Source: Mycolicibacterium flavescens (GTDB lineage Bacteria > Actinomycetota > Actinomycetes > Mycobacteriales > Mycobacteriaceae). From it: 64,000 nt of DNA. The number at the start of each line of letters is the position of its first letter. Within the stretch, counting starts at the first letter, position 1. The stretch spans positions 1 through 64,000 of the forward strand of contig NZ_MIHA01000008.1 of assembly GCF_001722335.1 (NCBI RefSeq), given 5' to 3'. The notes under the pieces are model-generated. The model made no database searches. It was not told the origin of the DNA and saw only the letters and a list, made by a program, of their open reading frames with translations. A program made the translations under genes and the position numbers. Below are positions 39,712-47,289 of the stretch, piece after piece.

Positions 39712-40017
39712 TCAGCTCACGTTTCGGACCGGGAAGCCGTTGCGCTCGGCCAGAGACTGAAGTTGCCGCAACGCGAACTGCCGGGCCCGCCCAGTATTCG
39801 GAATGTAGATACCGGCCCACAGCCCCACCGCGCCCGGTGTCTGGCAGGCGTCCTGCGCACACAGCCATCGCCTCGGGCATGCCCGGCACAGCTCCTTGGC
39901 GCCTTCGTCGGCGCGCGTCATCCACCGGTCCGGATCCTGGATGCACGCGCCCAGCGGGGCCTCATCGGGCGCATCCGGACGAATGGTCCGGGGGATCATC
40001 CGATCCTCGGGCGCCAT
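39712..40017 (-). CDS. whiB6: WhiB6-like iron-sulfur regulator
   Basis: 101 aa. The four cluster-binding cysteines are Cys25, Cys44, Cys47 and Cys53, in the pattern C-x18-CxxC-x5-C (LGACIQDPDRW ... LCRACPRRWLCAQDA), followed by the GLWAG turn and a basic C-terminus. The stretch APLG-CIQDPDRW and FALRQLQSLAERNGFPVR closely resembles M. tuberculosis WhiB6 by memory, which responds to NO and controls ESX-1 and DosR genes. I chose the ATG at 40017 after AAAGGAG. It is divergent from a TetR gene across a region with two palindromes, so the TetR may regulate it. Confidence 0.88.
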   Translation of the reverse strand: MAPEDRMIPRTIRPDAPDEAPLGACIQDPDRWMTRADEGAKELCRACPRRWLCAQDACQTPGAVGLWAGIYIPNTGRARQFALRQLQSLAERNGFPVRNVS

Positions 40018-40064
40018 CTGAGTCTCCTTTCGGTTACGAACGCTGCGATTGCCCACTTCGATGA

Positions 40065-40104
40065 CAATACGCGTGTATCGCTTTTTTACGATACAGACGT
40101 ATTG
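40065..40104. promoter_or_regulatory. Paired ATAC-N4-GTAT palindromes inside a larger inverted repeat
   Basis: ATACGCGTGTAT (40068-40079) and ATACAGACGTAT (40091-40102) share arms and spacer, centres 23 bp apart. In addition the full 16-mers CAATACGCGTGTATCG and CGATACAGACGTATTG are inverted copies of each other (14 of 16). The block lies in an AT-rich gap between divergent whiB6 and TetR genes. It is the probable binding site of that TetR protein and could control both genes. Confidence 0.65.
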
Positions 40105-40144
40105 GATATCGTGAGAAGGTGCACATCCTGAACTGCGGGAATTG

Positions 40145-40771
40145 ATGTCCGCGCCACCGTCGGAGACGGCGTCGGCGGACGACCGGCGATCGAGCGCGGA
40201 ACGGATCCGTGACGCCGCGCTGAAATGTTTCGCCGCCCGCGGGACGGCGGCCACCTCACTGCGTCTGGTGGCGTCGGAGGCCGGTGTCTCCCTGGGGTTG
40301 GTGCAGCACCACTACGCGACGAAGGCCAACCTGATCAAGGCCGTCGACAACCATGTGCTCTCGGTGATGAACAGCTCGCTCGCGCGGCCCATCCCCGATC
40401 CGCCCGCCGACTCGATCACCGATGTCGGCAACCGGGTGACCTCGCTGGTCGTCGACGAACCCGACGTAGTCGCCTACGTCGGGCGGGCGCTGACCGACGG
40501 CAGCGAGCTGGGTAACCAGTTGTTCGACTCGCTGGCGGCCATCGGCGCGCAGCGGTGGCGGGTTCGCGCCGAGCAGGGGCTGACCCGCGAGGATCTCGAC
40601 CCGATCTGGGGCACGCTCAACCCGCTGGTGCTCGCGCTGGGCGCGTGGATCCTGCGGTCCCACATCGAGCGCCACCTACCGGAGCCGTTCGAGTCCCCGA
40701 CCCAACTGCACCGCTGGCAGAACGCGACCGATGCGCTGCTGCGCGAGGGGCAGATGCGGCACGAGCCCTGA
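40145..40771 (+). CDS. TetR-family regulator, divergent from whiB6
   Basis: 208 aa from the ATG at 40145; a TTG codon directly before it is also in frame. HTH: TSLRLVASEAGVSLGLVQHHY, the TetR signature with the YF-like turn replaced by HHY. The C-terminal domain carries LNPLVLALGAWILRSHIERHL, a ligand-pocket type helix. It probably binds the palindromes at 40065-40104. Confidence 0.85.
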   Translation: MSAPPSETASADDRRSSAERIRDAALKCFAARGTAATSLRLVASEAGVSLGLVQHHYATKANLIKAVDNHVLSVMNSSLARPIPDPPADSITDVGNRVTSLVVDEPDVVAYVGRALTDGSELGNQLFDSLAAIGAQRWRVRAEQGLTREDLDPIWGTLNPLVLALGAWILRSHIERHLPEPFESPTQLHRWQNATDALLREGQMRHEP

Positions 40772-40774
40772 GGC

Positions 40775-41638
40775 TCACAGCGATCCGGTGCCGACCCGCT
40801 TGCGGTAGCTGGTCGGCGTCTCGCCGCAGAACTGGGTGAAGGACCGGGTGAACGAGCTGAGGTTGTCGAATCCGACCGTCGTTGCGGTCTCCTGCACGGA
40901 CTGACCGGGTGCGGCGAGCAACGCCATCGCCTTGAGCATGCGAGCATGCAGAAGGTATGTGCGCCAGGATAATCCGATCGACTCCTGAAAGAGGCGGCGC
41001 AACGTGCGCTCGGAAACCGACACCGCCCGGCTGACCTCTTCGGCCGTGACCTTGTCGAGGTGCTCTTTGGTGTAGGCCATCGCCGCCGCGACGATCGGGT
41101 GCTCCGAACTCGGCAGGCTCAGCGGCGCCTCGTGGTCGAGCGCTTCGGAGACCAGGTTGGCCAGCGTGCGGAAGAACATCTCGGAGACGCGCTCGTCGTC
41201 GGGATCGCCCGATCGGCGGTCGATCGGCCAGCGCAGTGCGTAGATCATCATCTCGCGGATCAGTGGCGAGACCGCAAGGATGCGGGCACGGTCGCCGCCC
41301 TGCGGGATCAGCTGCGGGTCGAACATCACCGCGACGGTCTTGACGTCGGGGTTCATCGTCGCCTGGTGTTCGAGCCCGACTGGGATCCAGGCGGCCTGCT
41401 GCGGGGGCAGCAGGTAGTGCGCCGAGTCGGTCTCCACCTCGACGACGCCGCCGATCGCGTACTCGATCTGGTGCACTTCATGCGAATGCCAGCCGGTGAT
41501 CAGCCCGTCGCCCTCGTAGAGATAGCTGCCCGCCAGGGCCTGTCCGCCGCGGCGCAGTTCGATGACACGGCGACTCCTGCCGTCGGCGACGTTGGCCGAT
41601 TCGGCTAAATGTCTGTCCGATAGCGCAGAGACGGTCAC
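40775..41638 (-). CDS. AraC-family regulator with cupin sensor
   Basis: 287 aa from a GTG at 41638. The N-terminal cupin sensor includes YEGDGLITGWHSHEVHQIEYAI, which has the paired-His beta-strand pattern. The C-terminal double HTH of AraC type reads VSRAVSVSERTLRRLFQESIG and VGFDNLSSFTRSFTQFCGETP. It is divergent from the amidohydrolase gene, 25 bp away, and probably controls it. No ribosome binding site is visible, so a leaderless start is likely. It is convergent with the TetR gene. Confidence 0.85.
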   Translation of the reverse strand: MTVSALSDRHLAESANVADGRSRRVIELRRGGQALAGSYLYEGDGLITGWHSHEVHQIEYAIGGVVEVETDSAHYLLPPQQAAWIPVGLEHQATMNPDVKTVAVMFDPQLIPQGGDRARILAVSPLIREMMIYALRWPIDRRSGDPDDERVSEMFFRTLANLVSEALDHEAPLSLPSSEHPIVAAAMAYTKEHLDKVTAEEVSRAVSVSERTLRRLFQESIGLSWRTYLLHARMLKAMALLAAPGQSVQETATTVGFDNLSSFTRSFTQFCGETPTSYRKRVGTGSL

Positions 41639-41663
41639 GGCAATAGACGGTACTAGTAGGGAT

Positions 41664-42926
41664 ATGAACGTTGACGACCTGATCCTGGTGAGCATCGACG
41701 ACCACGTGGTGGAACCGCCCGACATGTTCCTGCGGCACGTGCCTGCCAAGTACCGCGACGAGGCCCCGGTCGTGGTGACCGACGACAAGGGCGTCGACCA
41801 GTGGATGTACCAGGGTCGACCGCAGGGCGTCAGCGGCCTCAACGCGGTGGTGTCCTGGCCCGCCGAGGAGTGGGGCCGCGATCCGGCCGGCTTCGCCGAG
41901 ATGCGCCCGGGTGTCTACGACGTGCACGAGCGGGTCCGCGACATGAACCGCAACGGCATCCTCGCCTCGATGTGCTTCCCGACGTTCACGGGATTCTCCG
42001 CGCGGCACCTCAACATGACCCGCGAAGAGGTCACGCTGGTGATGGTCTCGGCCTACAACGACTGGCACATCGACGAGTGGGCCGGTTCCTACCCGGACCG
42101 CTTCATCCCCATCGCGATCCTGCCGACCTGGTCACCGGAGGGGATGTGCAACGAGATCCGCCGGGTGGCCGCCAAGGGCTGCCGCGCGGTGACCATGCCC
42201 GAGCTGCCCCACCTCGAGGGCCTGCCCAGCTACCACGACGAGGACTACTGGGGACCGGTGTTCCGGACGTTGTCCGAGGAGAACGTGGTGATGTGCCTGC
42301 ACATCGGCACCGGGTTCGGCGCGATCAGCATGGCCCCCAATGCCCCGATCGACAACCTGATCATCCTGGCCACCCAGGTGTCGGCGATGTGCGCCCAGGA
42401 CCTGCTGTGGGGTCCGGCGATGCGCAACTACCCGGACCTGAAGTTCGCGTTCTCCGAGGGTGGTATCGGCTGGATCCCGTTCTACCTGGATCGGTCCGAC
42501 CGGCACTACACCAACCAGAAGTGGCTGCGCCGCGACTTCGGCGACAAGCTGCCCTCCGACGTGTTCCGGGAGCACTCGCTGGCCTGCTACGTCACCGACA
42601 AGACGTCGCTGAAGCTGCGTCACGAGATCGGCATCGACATCATCGCCTGGGAGTGCGACTATCCGCACTCGGACTGCTTCTGGCCTGATGCGCCCGAGCA
42701 GGTCCTCGCCGAGCTGAACGCCGCCGGGGCGTCGGATTCCGACATCGACAAGATCACCTGGCAGAACTCCTGCCGGTTCTTCGGCTGGGATCCGTTCAAG
42801 CTGACCCCCAAGGAGCAGGCCACCTCAGGTGCTTTGCGCGCCAAGGCAACCGACGTCGACGTGTCCATCCGCCCGCGTAAGGAGTGGGCGCGGCTCTACG
42901 AGCAGAAGCAACTCGCCAAGGCGTGA
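41664..42926 (+). CDS. Amidohydrolase-2 family metal-dependent hydrolase
   Basis: 420 aa TIM-barrel enzyme (PF04909 type; ACMS decarboxylase-like). The N-terminal metal ligands appear as SIDDHVVEPPD (an HxH variant: DHVVE), and later His and Asp are in CLHIGTGFG, and WECDYPHSDCFWPD. Relatives in mycobacteria are often decarboxylases or hydrolases of aromatic or carboxylic intermediates. GGGA-like spacing before the ATG; an 8 bp palindrome TACTAGTA (41651-41658) lies in the divergent promoter. It is the first enzyme of the accessory block but may belong to a separate unit. Confidence 0.85.
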   Translation: MNVDDLILVSIDDHVVEPPDMFLRHVPAKYRDEAPVVVTDDKGVDQWMYQGRPQGVSGLNAVVSWPAEEWGRDPAGFAEMRPGVYDVHERVRDMNRNGILASMCFPTFTGFSARHLNMTREEVTLVMVSAYNDWHIDEWAGSYPDRFIPIAILPTWSPEGMCNEIRRVAAKGCRAVTMPELPHLEGLPSYHDEDYWGPVFRTLSEENVVMCLHIGTGFGAISMAPNAPIDNLIILATQVSAMCAQDLLWGPAMRNYPDLKFAFSEGGIGWIPFYLDRSDRHYTNQKWLRRDFGDKLPSDVFREHSLACYVTDKTSLKLRHEIGIDIIAWECDYPHSDCFWPDAPEQVLAELNAAGASDSDIDKITWQNSCRFFGWDPFKLTPKEQATSGALRAKATDVDVSIRPRKEWARLYEQKQLAKA

Positions 42927-42932
42927 CCTGAT

Positions 42933-43160
42933 TCAGCCCCGGGTGGCGTCGCGCGGGGCATCGCCGAGCCGAATCCGCTGTATCGAGGCCAGAATCGACG
43001 CCACCCCGATGCCGACGAACACCACGCTCAGCATCAGGTAGACGAGGCCGCCGTGGGTGAAGAAGGTGTGACCGCGCAGCCCGCCGAGCACGATGGCGAA
43101 GATGCCGCCGACGATCAGCCACCGCGCCTGGCGCACGGTGGGCGGCACGAGGCTGCTCAC
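42933..43160 (-). CDS. Small two-helix membrane protein
   Basis: 75 aa, GTG start overlapping the stop of the upstream DapB-like gene (GTGA), so it is co-translated with it. Two hydrophobic segments (about 11-29 and 37-60: WLIVGGIFAIVLGGLRG, GLVYLMLSVVFVGIGVASIL). No family recognised. Given its coupling it is likely a membrane accessory of the SDR/DapB-like pair. Confidence 0.65.
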   Translation of the reverse strand: MSSLVPPTVRQARWLIVGGIFAIVLGGLRGHTFFTHGGLVYLMLSVVFVGIGVASILASIQRIRLGDAPRDATRG

Positions 43161-44230
43161 CACACCAGCCCGCGGACCATCTCGGCCGGCGGGATGTCCT
43201 CGACGGCGATGATCCCCTGCGGCGCATCGCACACCCAGTCGATGACGTTCACCACCCGCGCGGCGGTGGACAGGCAACCCGCCTCGGTGACGTCCAACGT
43301 CGGGTGCGACAGCAGCGTGCTCATCTCGACCCGGGGTTCGCCCTCGACGATGACCTTGTGTACGCCGCTGTGGCTGTCGGGCGGATACTCCCAGTCCGGC
43401 GCGGCCGCGGGGGTGAGCCGCGTGGTGTGCTCCACGGTGATCAGCGGGACACCGGCGCGCACACCTTCGGCCGCGAAGCGCACCCCGGCCATGCCGCCCG
43501 GCTCGACCGTCATCAGCTTGCACTCGATGCGCCGGTCGGTGTACCACGGCTCGAAACGTTGTGTCACGTCGTCGAGCTCGACGCCGAGATGGTGAGCGAT
43601 GTTGCGGACCAGCCCGCCGAACATCGTGGTGATGACCCCGGGCTGGAAGGCCATCGCTGTCTCGTCTTCGGCGGTGTTGCCGAATCCCATTGCCGTGCCC
43701 GTGTACTCGTAGTCGTCATAGTTGCCGTAGTCGAAGACCTCCTGCACGGTGACCGACTCCGCGCGAGCCACCAGGCTCAGCGCGGCCAGCACCGCGGTGT
43801 CCCCGGAGTATCCCGGGTCGATCCCATTGACGTAGAGCGACGAATTGCCTGCCGCGCAGGCCTTTTCCAGCGGATCGCGCAGCCAGTCGTCGATCTGTCG
43901 GGGCGTCACCAGCCACACCATCGACGTGCCGACGACGTTGATCCCGGCGGCGAGGAACTTCGCCATCTGCTCGATCGCCTCCATCGGCCGGGTCTCGCCC
44001 AGCGCGGTGTAGACCACGCAGTCCGGTTGGAGCGCGATCAGCGCGTCGACGTCGTCTGTGGCGACGACGCCGGTCGGCTCGCCCAGACCGCAGAGTTCGG
44101 CGGCGTCGCGGCCGATCTTGTCGGGGTTGGCGGCATGCACTCCGACGAGGTCGAGGTCGGGTCGGCCGATCAGCGCCCGCAGCGAGTGCTGGCCGACGTT
44201 ACCGGTGGAAAACTGTACTACTCGGCGCAT
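43157..44230 (-). CDS. DapB-fold NAD(P)-dependent oxidoreductase (copy 1)
   Basis: 357 aa. The N-terminal Rossmann domain begins MRRVVQFSTGNVGQHSLRALIGRPDLDLVGVHAAN, related to dihydrodipicolinate reductase and to amine dehydrogenases of the 2,4-diaminopentanoate type. The C-terminal domain resembles the two other copies at 52155 and 53197. It lacks the lysine-pathway context, so it is not the housekeeping DapB. It sits in an operon after the SDR gene (17 bp gap). Probable role: NAD(P)H-dependent redox on an amine or keto substrate; substrate unknown. Confidence 0.82.
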   Translation of the reverse strand: MRRVVQFSTGNVGQHSLRALIGRPDLDLVGVHAANPDKIGRDAAELCGLGEPTGVVATDDVDALIALQPDCVVYTALGETRPMEAIEQMAKFLAAGINVVGTSMVWLVTPRQIDDWLRDPLEKACAAGNSSLYVNGIDPGYSGDTAVLAALSLVARAESVTVQEVFDYGNYDDYEYTGTAMGFGNTAEDETAMAFQPGVITTMFGGLVRNIAHHLGVELDDVTQRFEPWYTDRRIECKLMTVEPGGMAGVRFAAEGVRAGVPLITVEHTTRLTPAAAPDWEYPPDSHSGVHKVIVEGEPRVEMSTLLSHPTLDVTEAGCLSTAARVVNVIDWVCDAPQGIIAVEDIPPAEMVRGLVW

Positions 44231-44247
44231 CTCGGTTCTGCTTTCGC

Positions 44248-45036
44248 TCAGTAGTCGGGAATGGGCAGGGGTGAGTTGTTCGAGTCGATACCGCCGTCGA
44301 CGTGGAAGATCGCGTTCGTCGCATAGCAGTCGCGGGTGGCCAGATAGACGCACAGCCGCCCGAGATCCTCGACGCTGCCCAGGCGGTGCAGCGGGGTCGC
44401 CTCGAGCATCTTGTCGAGCGAGCCCGGCATCATGTCCAGGCTGCCCTGCAGGCCATCGGTGGCGAAGGAGCCCAGCGCGATCGCGTTGACCCTGATCTTG
44501 GGTGCCAGCTCCTGCGCCATGGCACGGGTCAACGCCTCCAGCCCACCCTTGGCAGTGCAGTACGCCGTCAACGCCCGGATGCCGAAACGCGCTGAGCCCG
44601 AGGAGATGTTGACGATCGAGCCGTGCCCCGCCGTCAGCATGTGTGGCGCGCAGAGCTGGCTCATGATGAACGCCGACGTCACACACCAGTCGAAGGTCAG
44701 CCGGAAGTCGTCGTCGGTGATGTCGAGGAACCGTGCGTAGGTGGAACCGCCGACGTTGTTGATCAGGATGTCGATCCGGCCGAATCGGTCCATCGCGGTG
44801 CTCACCACGCGCTCACCGTCGGGTCGGCTCATTGCGTCGGCGACCAGGGCCAGGCCGCTACCGCCGGCGTCCTCGATGCCTTTGATCGTCGCGACGATGT
44901 CCGACTCGGTGCGCGCGGTTCCGACCACGGTGGCACCGGCCTCCGCGAGCACCCGCGCGATCCCCTGTCCGACGCCTTTACCCGCGCCGGTGACGATCGC
45001 CACCTGCCCGGCGAGATTGAACTGCTCCAGCGCCAT
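44248..45036 (-). CDS. Short-chain dehydrogenase/reductase
   Basis: 262 aa classical SDR. Cofactor loop TGAGKGVGQG, NNVG in ILINNVGGS, and the catalytic Ser-Tyr-Lys as INISSGS ... AYCTAKGGL. ATG after GGAGGAG at 45036. Many such SDRs oxidise hydroxyl groups of steroids or fatty acids. Its promoter contains the palindrome ATTGACT-GA-AGTCAAT, shared with the TetR genes of the block, so it is likely under their control. Co-transcribed with the DapB-like and small membrane genes behind it. Confidence 0.88.
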   Translation of the reverse strand: MALEQFNLAGQVAIVTGAGKGVGQGIARVLAEAGATVVGTARTESDIVATIKGIEDAGGSGLALVADAMSRPDGERVVSTAMDRFGRIDILINNVGGSTYARFLDITDDDFRLTFDWCVTSAFIMSQLCAPHMLTAGHGSIVNISSGSARFGIRALTAYCTAKGGLEALTRAMAQELAPKIRVNAIALGSFATDGLQGSLDMMPGSLDKMLEATPLHRLGSVEDLGRLCVYLATRDCYATNAIFHVDGGIDSNNSPLPIPDY

Positions 45037-45053
45037 CCCGACTCCTCCACAAA

Positions 45054-45069
45054 ATTGACTGAAGTCAAT
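45054..45069. promoter_or_regulatory. Operator ATTGACT-GA-AGTCAAT
   Basis: A perfect 7 bp inverted repeat with a 2 bp spacer, between the divergent SDR and first TetR genes. Its core TGACT-N2-AGTCA recurs at 45716-45727 and 46493-46504 (and imperfectly at 46480-46491). The TetR gene's TATCGT -10 (45099-45104) gives a leaderless start. Likely site of one or both of the paralogous TetR proteins. Confidence 0.75.
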
Positions 45070-45110
45070 CACACATGTCAATACCTGATGTGTGTTGCTA
45101 TCGTCGGGGC

Positions 45111-45710
45111 ATGGCAGTGGTCGACAAACCCTCAGCGCGTGAAGCTAAACGCCTGCAGACGAGGGAGCGCCTGATGGGGTCCGCCATTGCCGAGTTCAAG
45201 CGATCCGGGATGGCCGAGGCCGACGTCGGCGCCATCGTCGCCGCCGCCGGGGTCGCGCACGGCACGTTCTTCTTCCATTTTCCGACCAAACAGCACGTGC
45301 TGATCGAACTCGAACGGCGTGAAGAAGAGCGCATCGCCAAACAACTCGGCCGCTACGCCGACGCCGAGCGCAACCTGTCAGAAATCCTCCAAGAGGCTGT
45401 GCGACTGGTGCTGGGTCTGGAGCGCCGCCTCGGTGCGGTGTTGTTCAAAGACTTTCTCGCGCTGCACTTCTCTCAGACCCGGCCCGCCGATGAGAGCAAC
45501 GAGCACCCGGTCATCGTCCGGGTCGCCCAGGAGATCGAGCGTGCCCAGCAGGCCGGTCGGGTGCAGGCCGACGTCAACCCGACCAACAGCGCGGTGTTCT
45601 TCCTGCTCGGACTGTATGCACTGTTGACGACCACCCACGAGTGGCCCACCCAGAAATCGATGCTCGACGACTACGTGACCCGGACCCTGCGCGGGATCGA
45701 AGCGCACTGA
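45111..45710 (+). CDS. TetR-family regulator (paralogue 1)
   Basis: 199 aa. HTH region: RERLMGSAIAEFKRSGMAEA then VAHGTFFFHFPTKQHVLIEL. The same stretch recurs almost unchanged in the TetR at 46530, so the two are recent duplicates. Members with GTFFFHFPTK are known around fatty-acid and steroid genes. It is divergent from the SDR operon and directly precedes the six-helix membrane gene. Candidate regulator of the TGACT-N2-AGTCA sites. Confidence 0.88.
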   Translation: MAVVDKPSAREAKRLQTRERLMGSAIAEFKRSGMAEADVGAIVAAAGVAHGTFFFHFPTKQHVLIELERREEERIAKQLGRYADAERNLSEILQEAVRLVLGLERRLGAVLFKDFLALHFSQTRPADESNEHPVIVRVAQEIERAQQAGRVQADVNPTNSAVFFLLGLYALLTTTHEWPTQKSMLDDYVTRTLRGIEAH

Positions 45711-45715
45711 ATAGT

Positions 45716-45727
45716 TGACTGCAGTCA
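45716..45727. promoter_or_regulatory. Operator TGACT-GC-AGTCA
   Basis: A perfect 5 bp inverted repeat six bases after the first TetR stop and 45 bases before the start of the six-helix membrane gene. Same arms and spacing as 45054-45069, in the promoter position for the membrane protein gene. Confidence 0.65.
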
Positions 45728-45771
45728 GTCTGGCTGAAAAGCTCACCCCTGGGCTGAACAGGAGGTGACCA

Positions 45772-46467
45772 GTGGCCATGTCGGCGAACATCGCGGCCGG
45801 AAGCGGTCTCGATGACCACATGGAACGTTCGCGCCAGGTGCAACGGCAGGCCGACAAGTGGCTGATCTCGGGCAGCGTGCTGATCGGTACCGCGGCGCTG
45901 GGCATCTTCGGTCTGCCGCTGTTCCTGCGCGGGGTGTGGATCCTGCGCCAAGCGCACCGGGAGGGGCTCAGCGTCCGGCCGATGCTGGTGACGCTGCTCG
46001 GCTACTGCGTCATCGTCGACGCCGCGATCAACGTGTTCGGTTGGGCGCTCGATCTCGTGGCCCACCATACGATCCTGGCCCGAGTGTTGTTGAACGGCTG
46101 GGGCGCAATGTTCGACGCCGGATACTTCTGGCACTACAACGAACTGTGGCTCGGTGGAGCGGCCGGCCCGGGGGAGAAGGCGCTCGAAGTCGGCCTGATC
46201 CTCACCGTGTTCTGCATGCGGATCGCCGCGGGCATCGGCTTTTTGCAGATGAAGCGGTGGGGCCACCAGTGGATGATCATCACCTGCTGGATGGGCGTGG
46301 TGATCTGGTGCGTCTACGTGTTCAACATGACCATGTACGCCGACGTCCGCTACGCCGGGGTGATCCTGCCCGTGGTCGGGTGGTGGATCTACGACATCTT
46401 CTACATCACGCCGTTCCTGGCGATTCCGTACCTGCACTCGGTCAATCGCGAGATCTTCTCGGATTGA
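45772..46467 (+). CDS. Six-helix membrane protein, copy A (unknown family)
   Basis: 231 aa from GTG at 45772, six bases after GGAGG. Six hydrophobic segments, about 31-54, 71-97, 101-121, 137-160, 166-188 and 194-221. Possible metal- or substrate-facing residues within the bilayer are Asp115 and His121 (FDAGYFWHYNE), His165 (RWGHQWM) and Asp208 (WWIYDIFY); all are kept in copy B. I do not recognise the family. PmoC/AmoC and EBP sterol isomerases were considered, but no clear match could be read. Copy B (49798) shares most of the second half, including 55 identical bases. Confidence 0.8.
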   Translation: MAMSANIAAGSGLDDHMERSRQVQRQADKWLISGSVLIGTAALGIFGLPLFLRGVWILRQAHREGLSVRPMLVTLLGYCVIVDAAINVFGWALDLVAHHTILARVLLNGWGAMFDAGYFWHYNELWLGGAAGPGEKALEVGLILTVFCMRIAAGIGFLQMKRWGHQWMIITCWMGVVIWCVYVFNMTMYADVRYAGVILPVVGWWIYDIFYITPFLAIPYLHSVNREIFSD

Positions 46468-46479
46468 ACGCAGTTCTAC

Positions 46480-46504
46480 TGACTGAACTCATTGACTTCA
46501 GTCA
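46480..46504. promoter_or_regulatory. Operator TGACT-TC-AGTCA with an imperfect upstream copy
   Basis: TGACTTCAGTCA (46493-46504) is a perfect copy of the block's palindrome. Just before it TGACTGAACTCA (46480-46491) matches with one changed arm base. Together they sit 25 bases before the second TetR gene, the expected place for autoregulation by a TetR-type repressor. Confidence 0.65.
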
Positions 46505-46529
46505 GTAGCTGCGTTACAAAGGGCGGACC

Positions 46530-47132
46530 ATGACCGCACAGGCCAACCCGTCGACGCGCCAAGCGCGCCGACTCCAGACCCGGGAGCGCATCCTCGGCGC
46601 GGCGATCGCCGAGTTCAAGCGCTCCGGAATGGCCGGCGCCGACGTCAACACGATCGCGACGGCCGCGGGCGTCGCGCACGGAACCTTCTTCTTCCACTTC
46701 CCCAGCAAGGAACACGTGCTCGCCGAACTCGAACGCCGCGAAGAGGCGCGGATCGCCGACGAGTTCGCCGGCTTCCTGCGTCAACGGCACGACCTGGCGA
46801 CCACCCTGACCGGGCTCGTCGACCTGGTCACCGGCCTGGAGCAGCGGTTCGGGTCAGTTCTATTCAAAGAAATTCTGGCGCTGCACTTCTCGCCGTCCCG
46901 CCCGCACAAGGACGAGTGGACCGACCACCCGGTGATCGTGCTTCTGGTAGCCGAGATCGAACGAGCGTGCGGCGACGGCGAAGTCCATCCCGAGGTCGAC
47001 GCCTTCTACAGTGCCACGTTCTTCCTGCTCGGCATCTACGGGGTGCTCACCACGACCGAAAACCCCGCCACCCGCGACACGATGCTCACCAAGCTGGTGT
47101 CGTCTGCCGTCTACGGGCTGGAGGTGCGGTGA
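46530..47132 (+). CDS. TetR-family regulator (paralogue 2)
   Basis: 200 aa. HTH stretch RERILGAAIAEFKRSGMAGA and VAHGTFFFHFPSKEHVLAEL, close to the paralogue at 45111; the C-terminal halves are less alike, so the ligands may differ. ATG with no strong Shine-Dalgarno. Followed after 42 bases by the operon of the VWA/AAA genes. Likely binds the two palindromes just upstream of it. Confidence 0.88.
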   Translation: MTAQANPSTRQARRLQTRERILGAAIAEFKRSGMAGADVNTIATAAGVAHGTFFFHFPSKEHVLAELERREEARIADEFAGFLRQRHDLATTLTGLVDLVTGLEQRFGSVLFKEILALHFSPSRPHKDEWTDHPVIVLLVAEIERACGDGEVHPEVDAFYSATFFLLGIYGVLTTTENPATRDTMLTKLVSSAVYGLEVR

Positions 47133-47174
47133 GCGGATCGCACAGACAACGACACGACGACGAAGGAGTACTCG

Positions 47175-47282
47175 ATGTGGGCCTGGATCTGGGAGATTCT
47201 GCGCTACGTAGGTGCCTGGGGCGGGGCGGCGCTCGTCATCTGGTTCTGGTATTGGATGTTCTCCAGCCTCGGCACGTTCTAG
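47175..47282 (+). CDS. Trp-rich single-helix membrane microprotein
   Basis: A 35 aa gene with AAGGAG at 47163-47168, six bases before ATG. The sequence is MWAWIWEILRYVGAW at the start and ALVIWFWYWMFSSLGTF at the end: seven tryptophans, one transmembrane helix. It ends seven bases before the VWA gene. No homologue is known to me. With its strong ribosome binding site, GC-rich third positions and place in a tightly packed operon it is probably a real subunit or assembly factor of a membrane complex. Confidence 0.7.
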   Translation: MWAWIWEILRYVGAWGGAALVIWFWYWMFSSLGTF

Positions 47283-47289
47283 GGTCACG

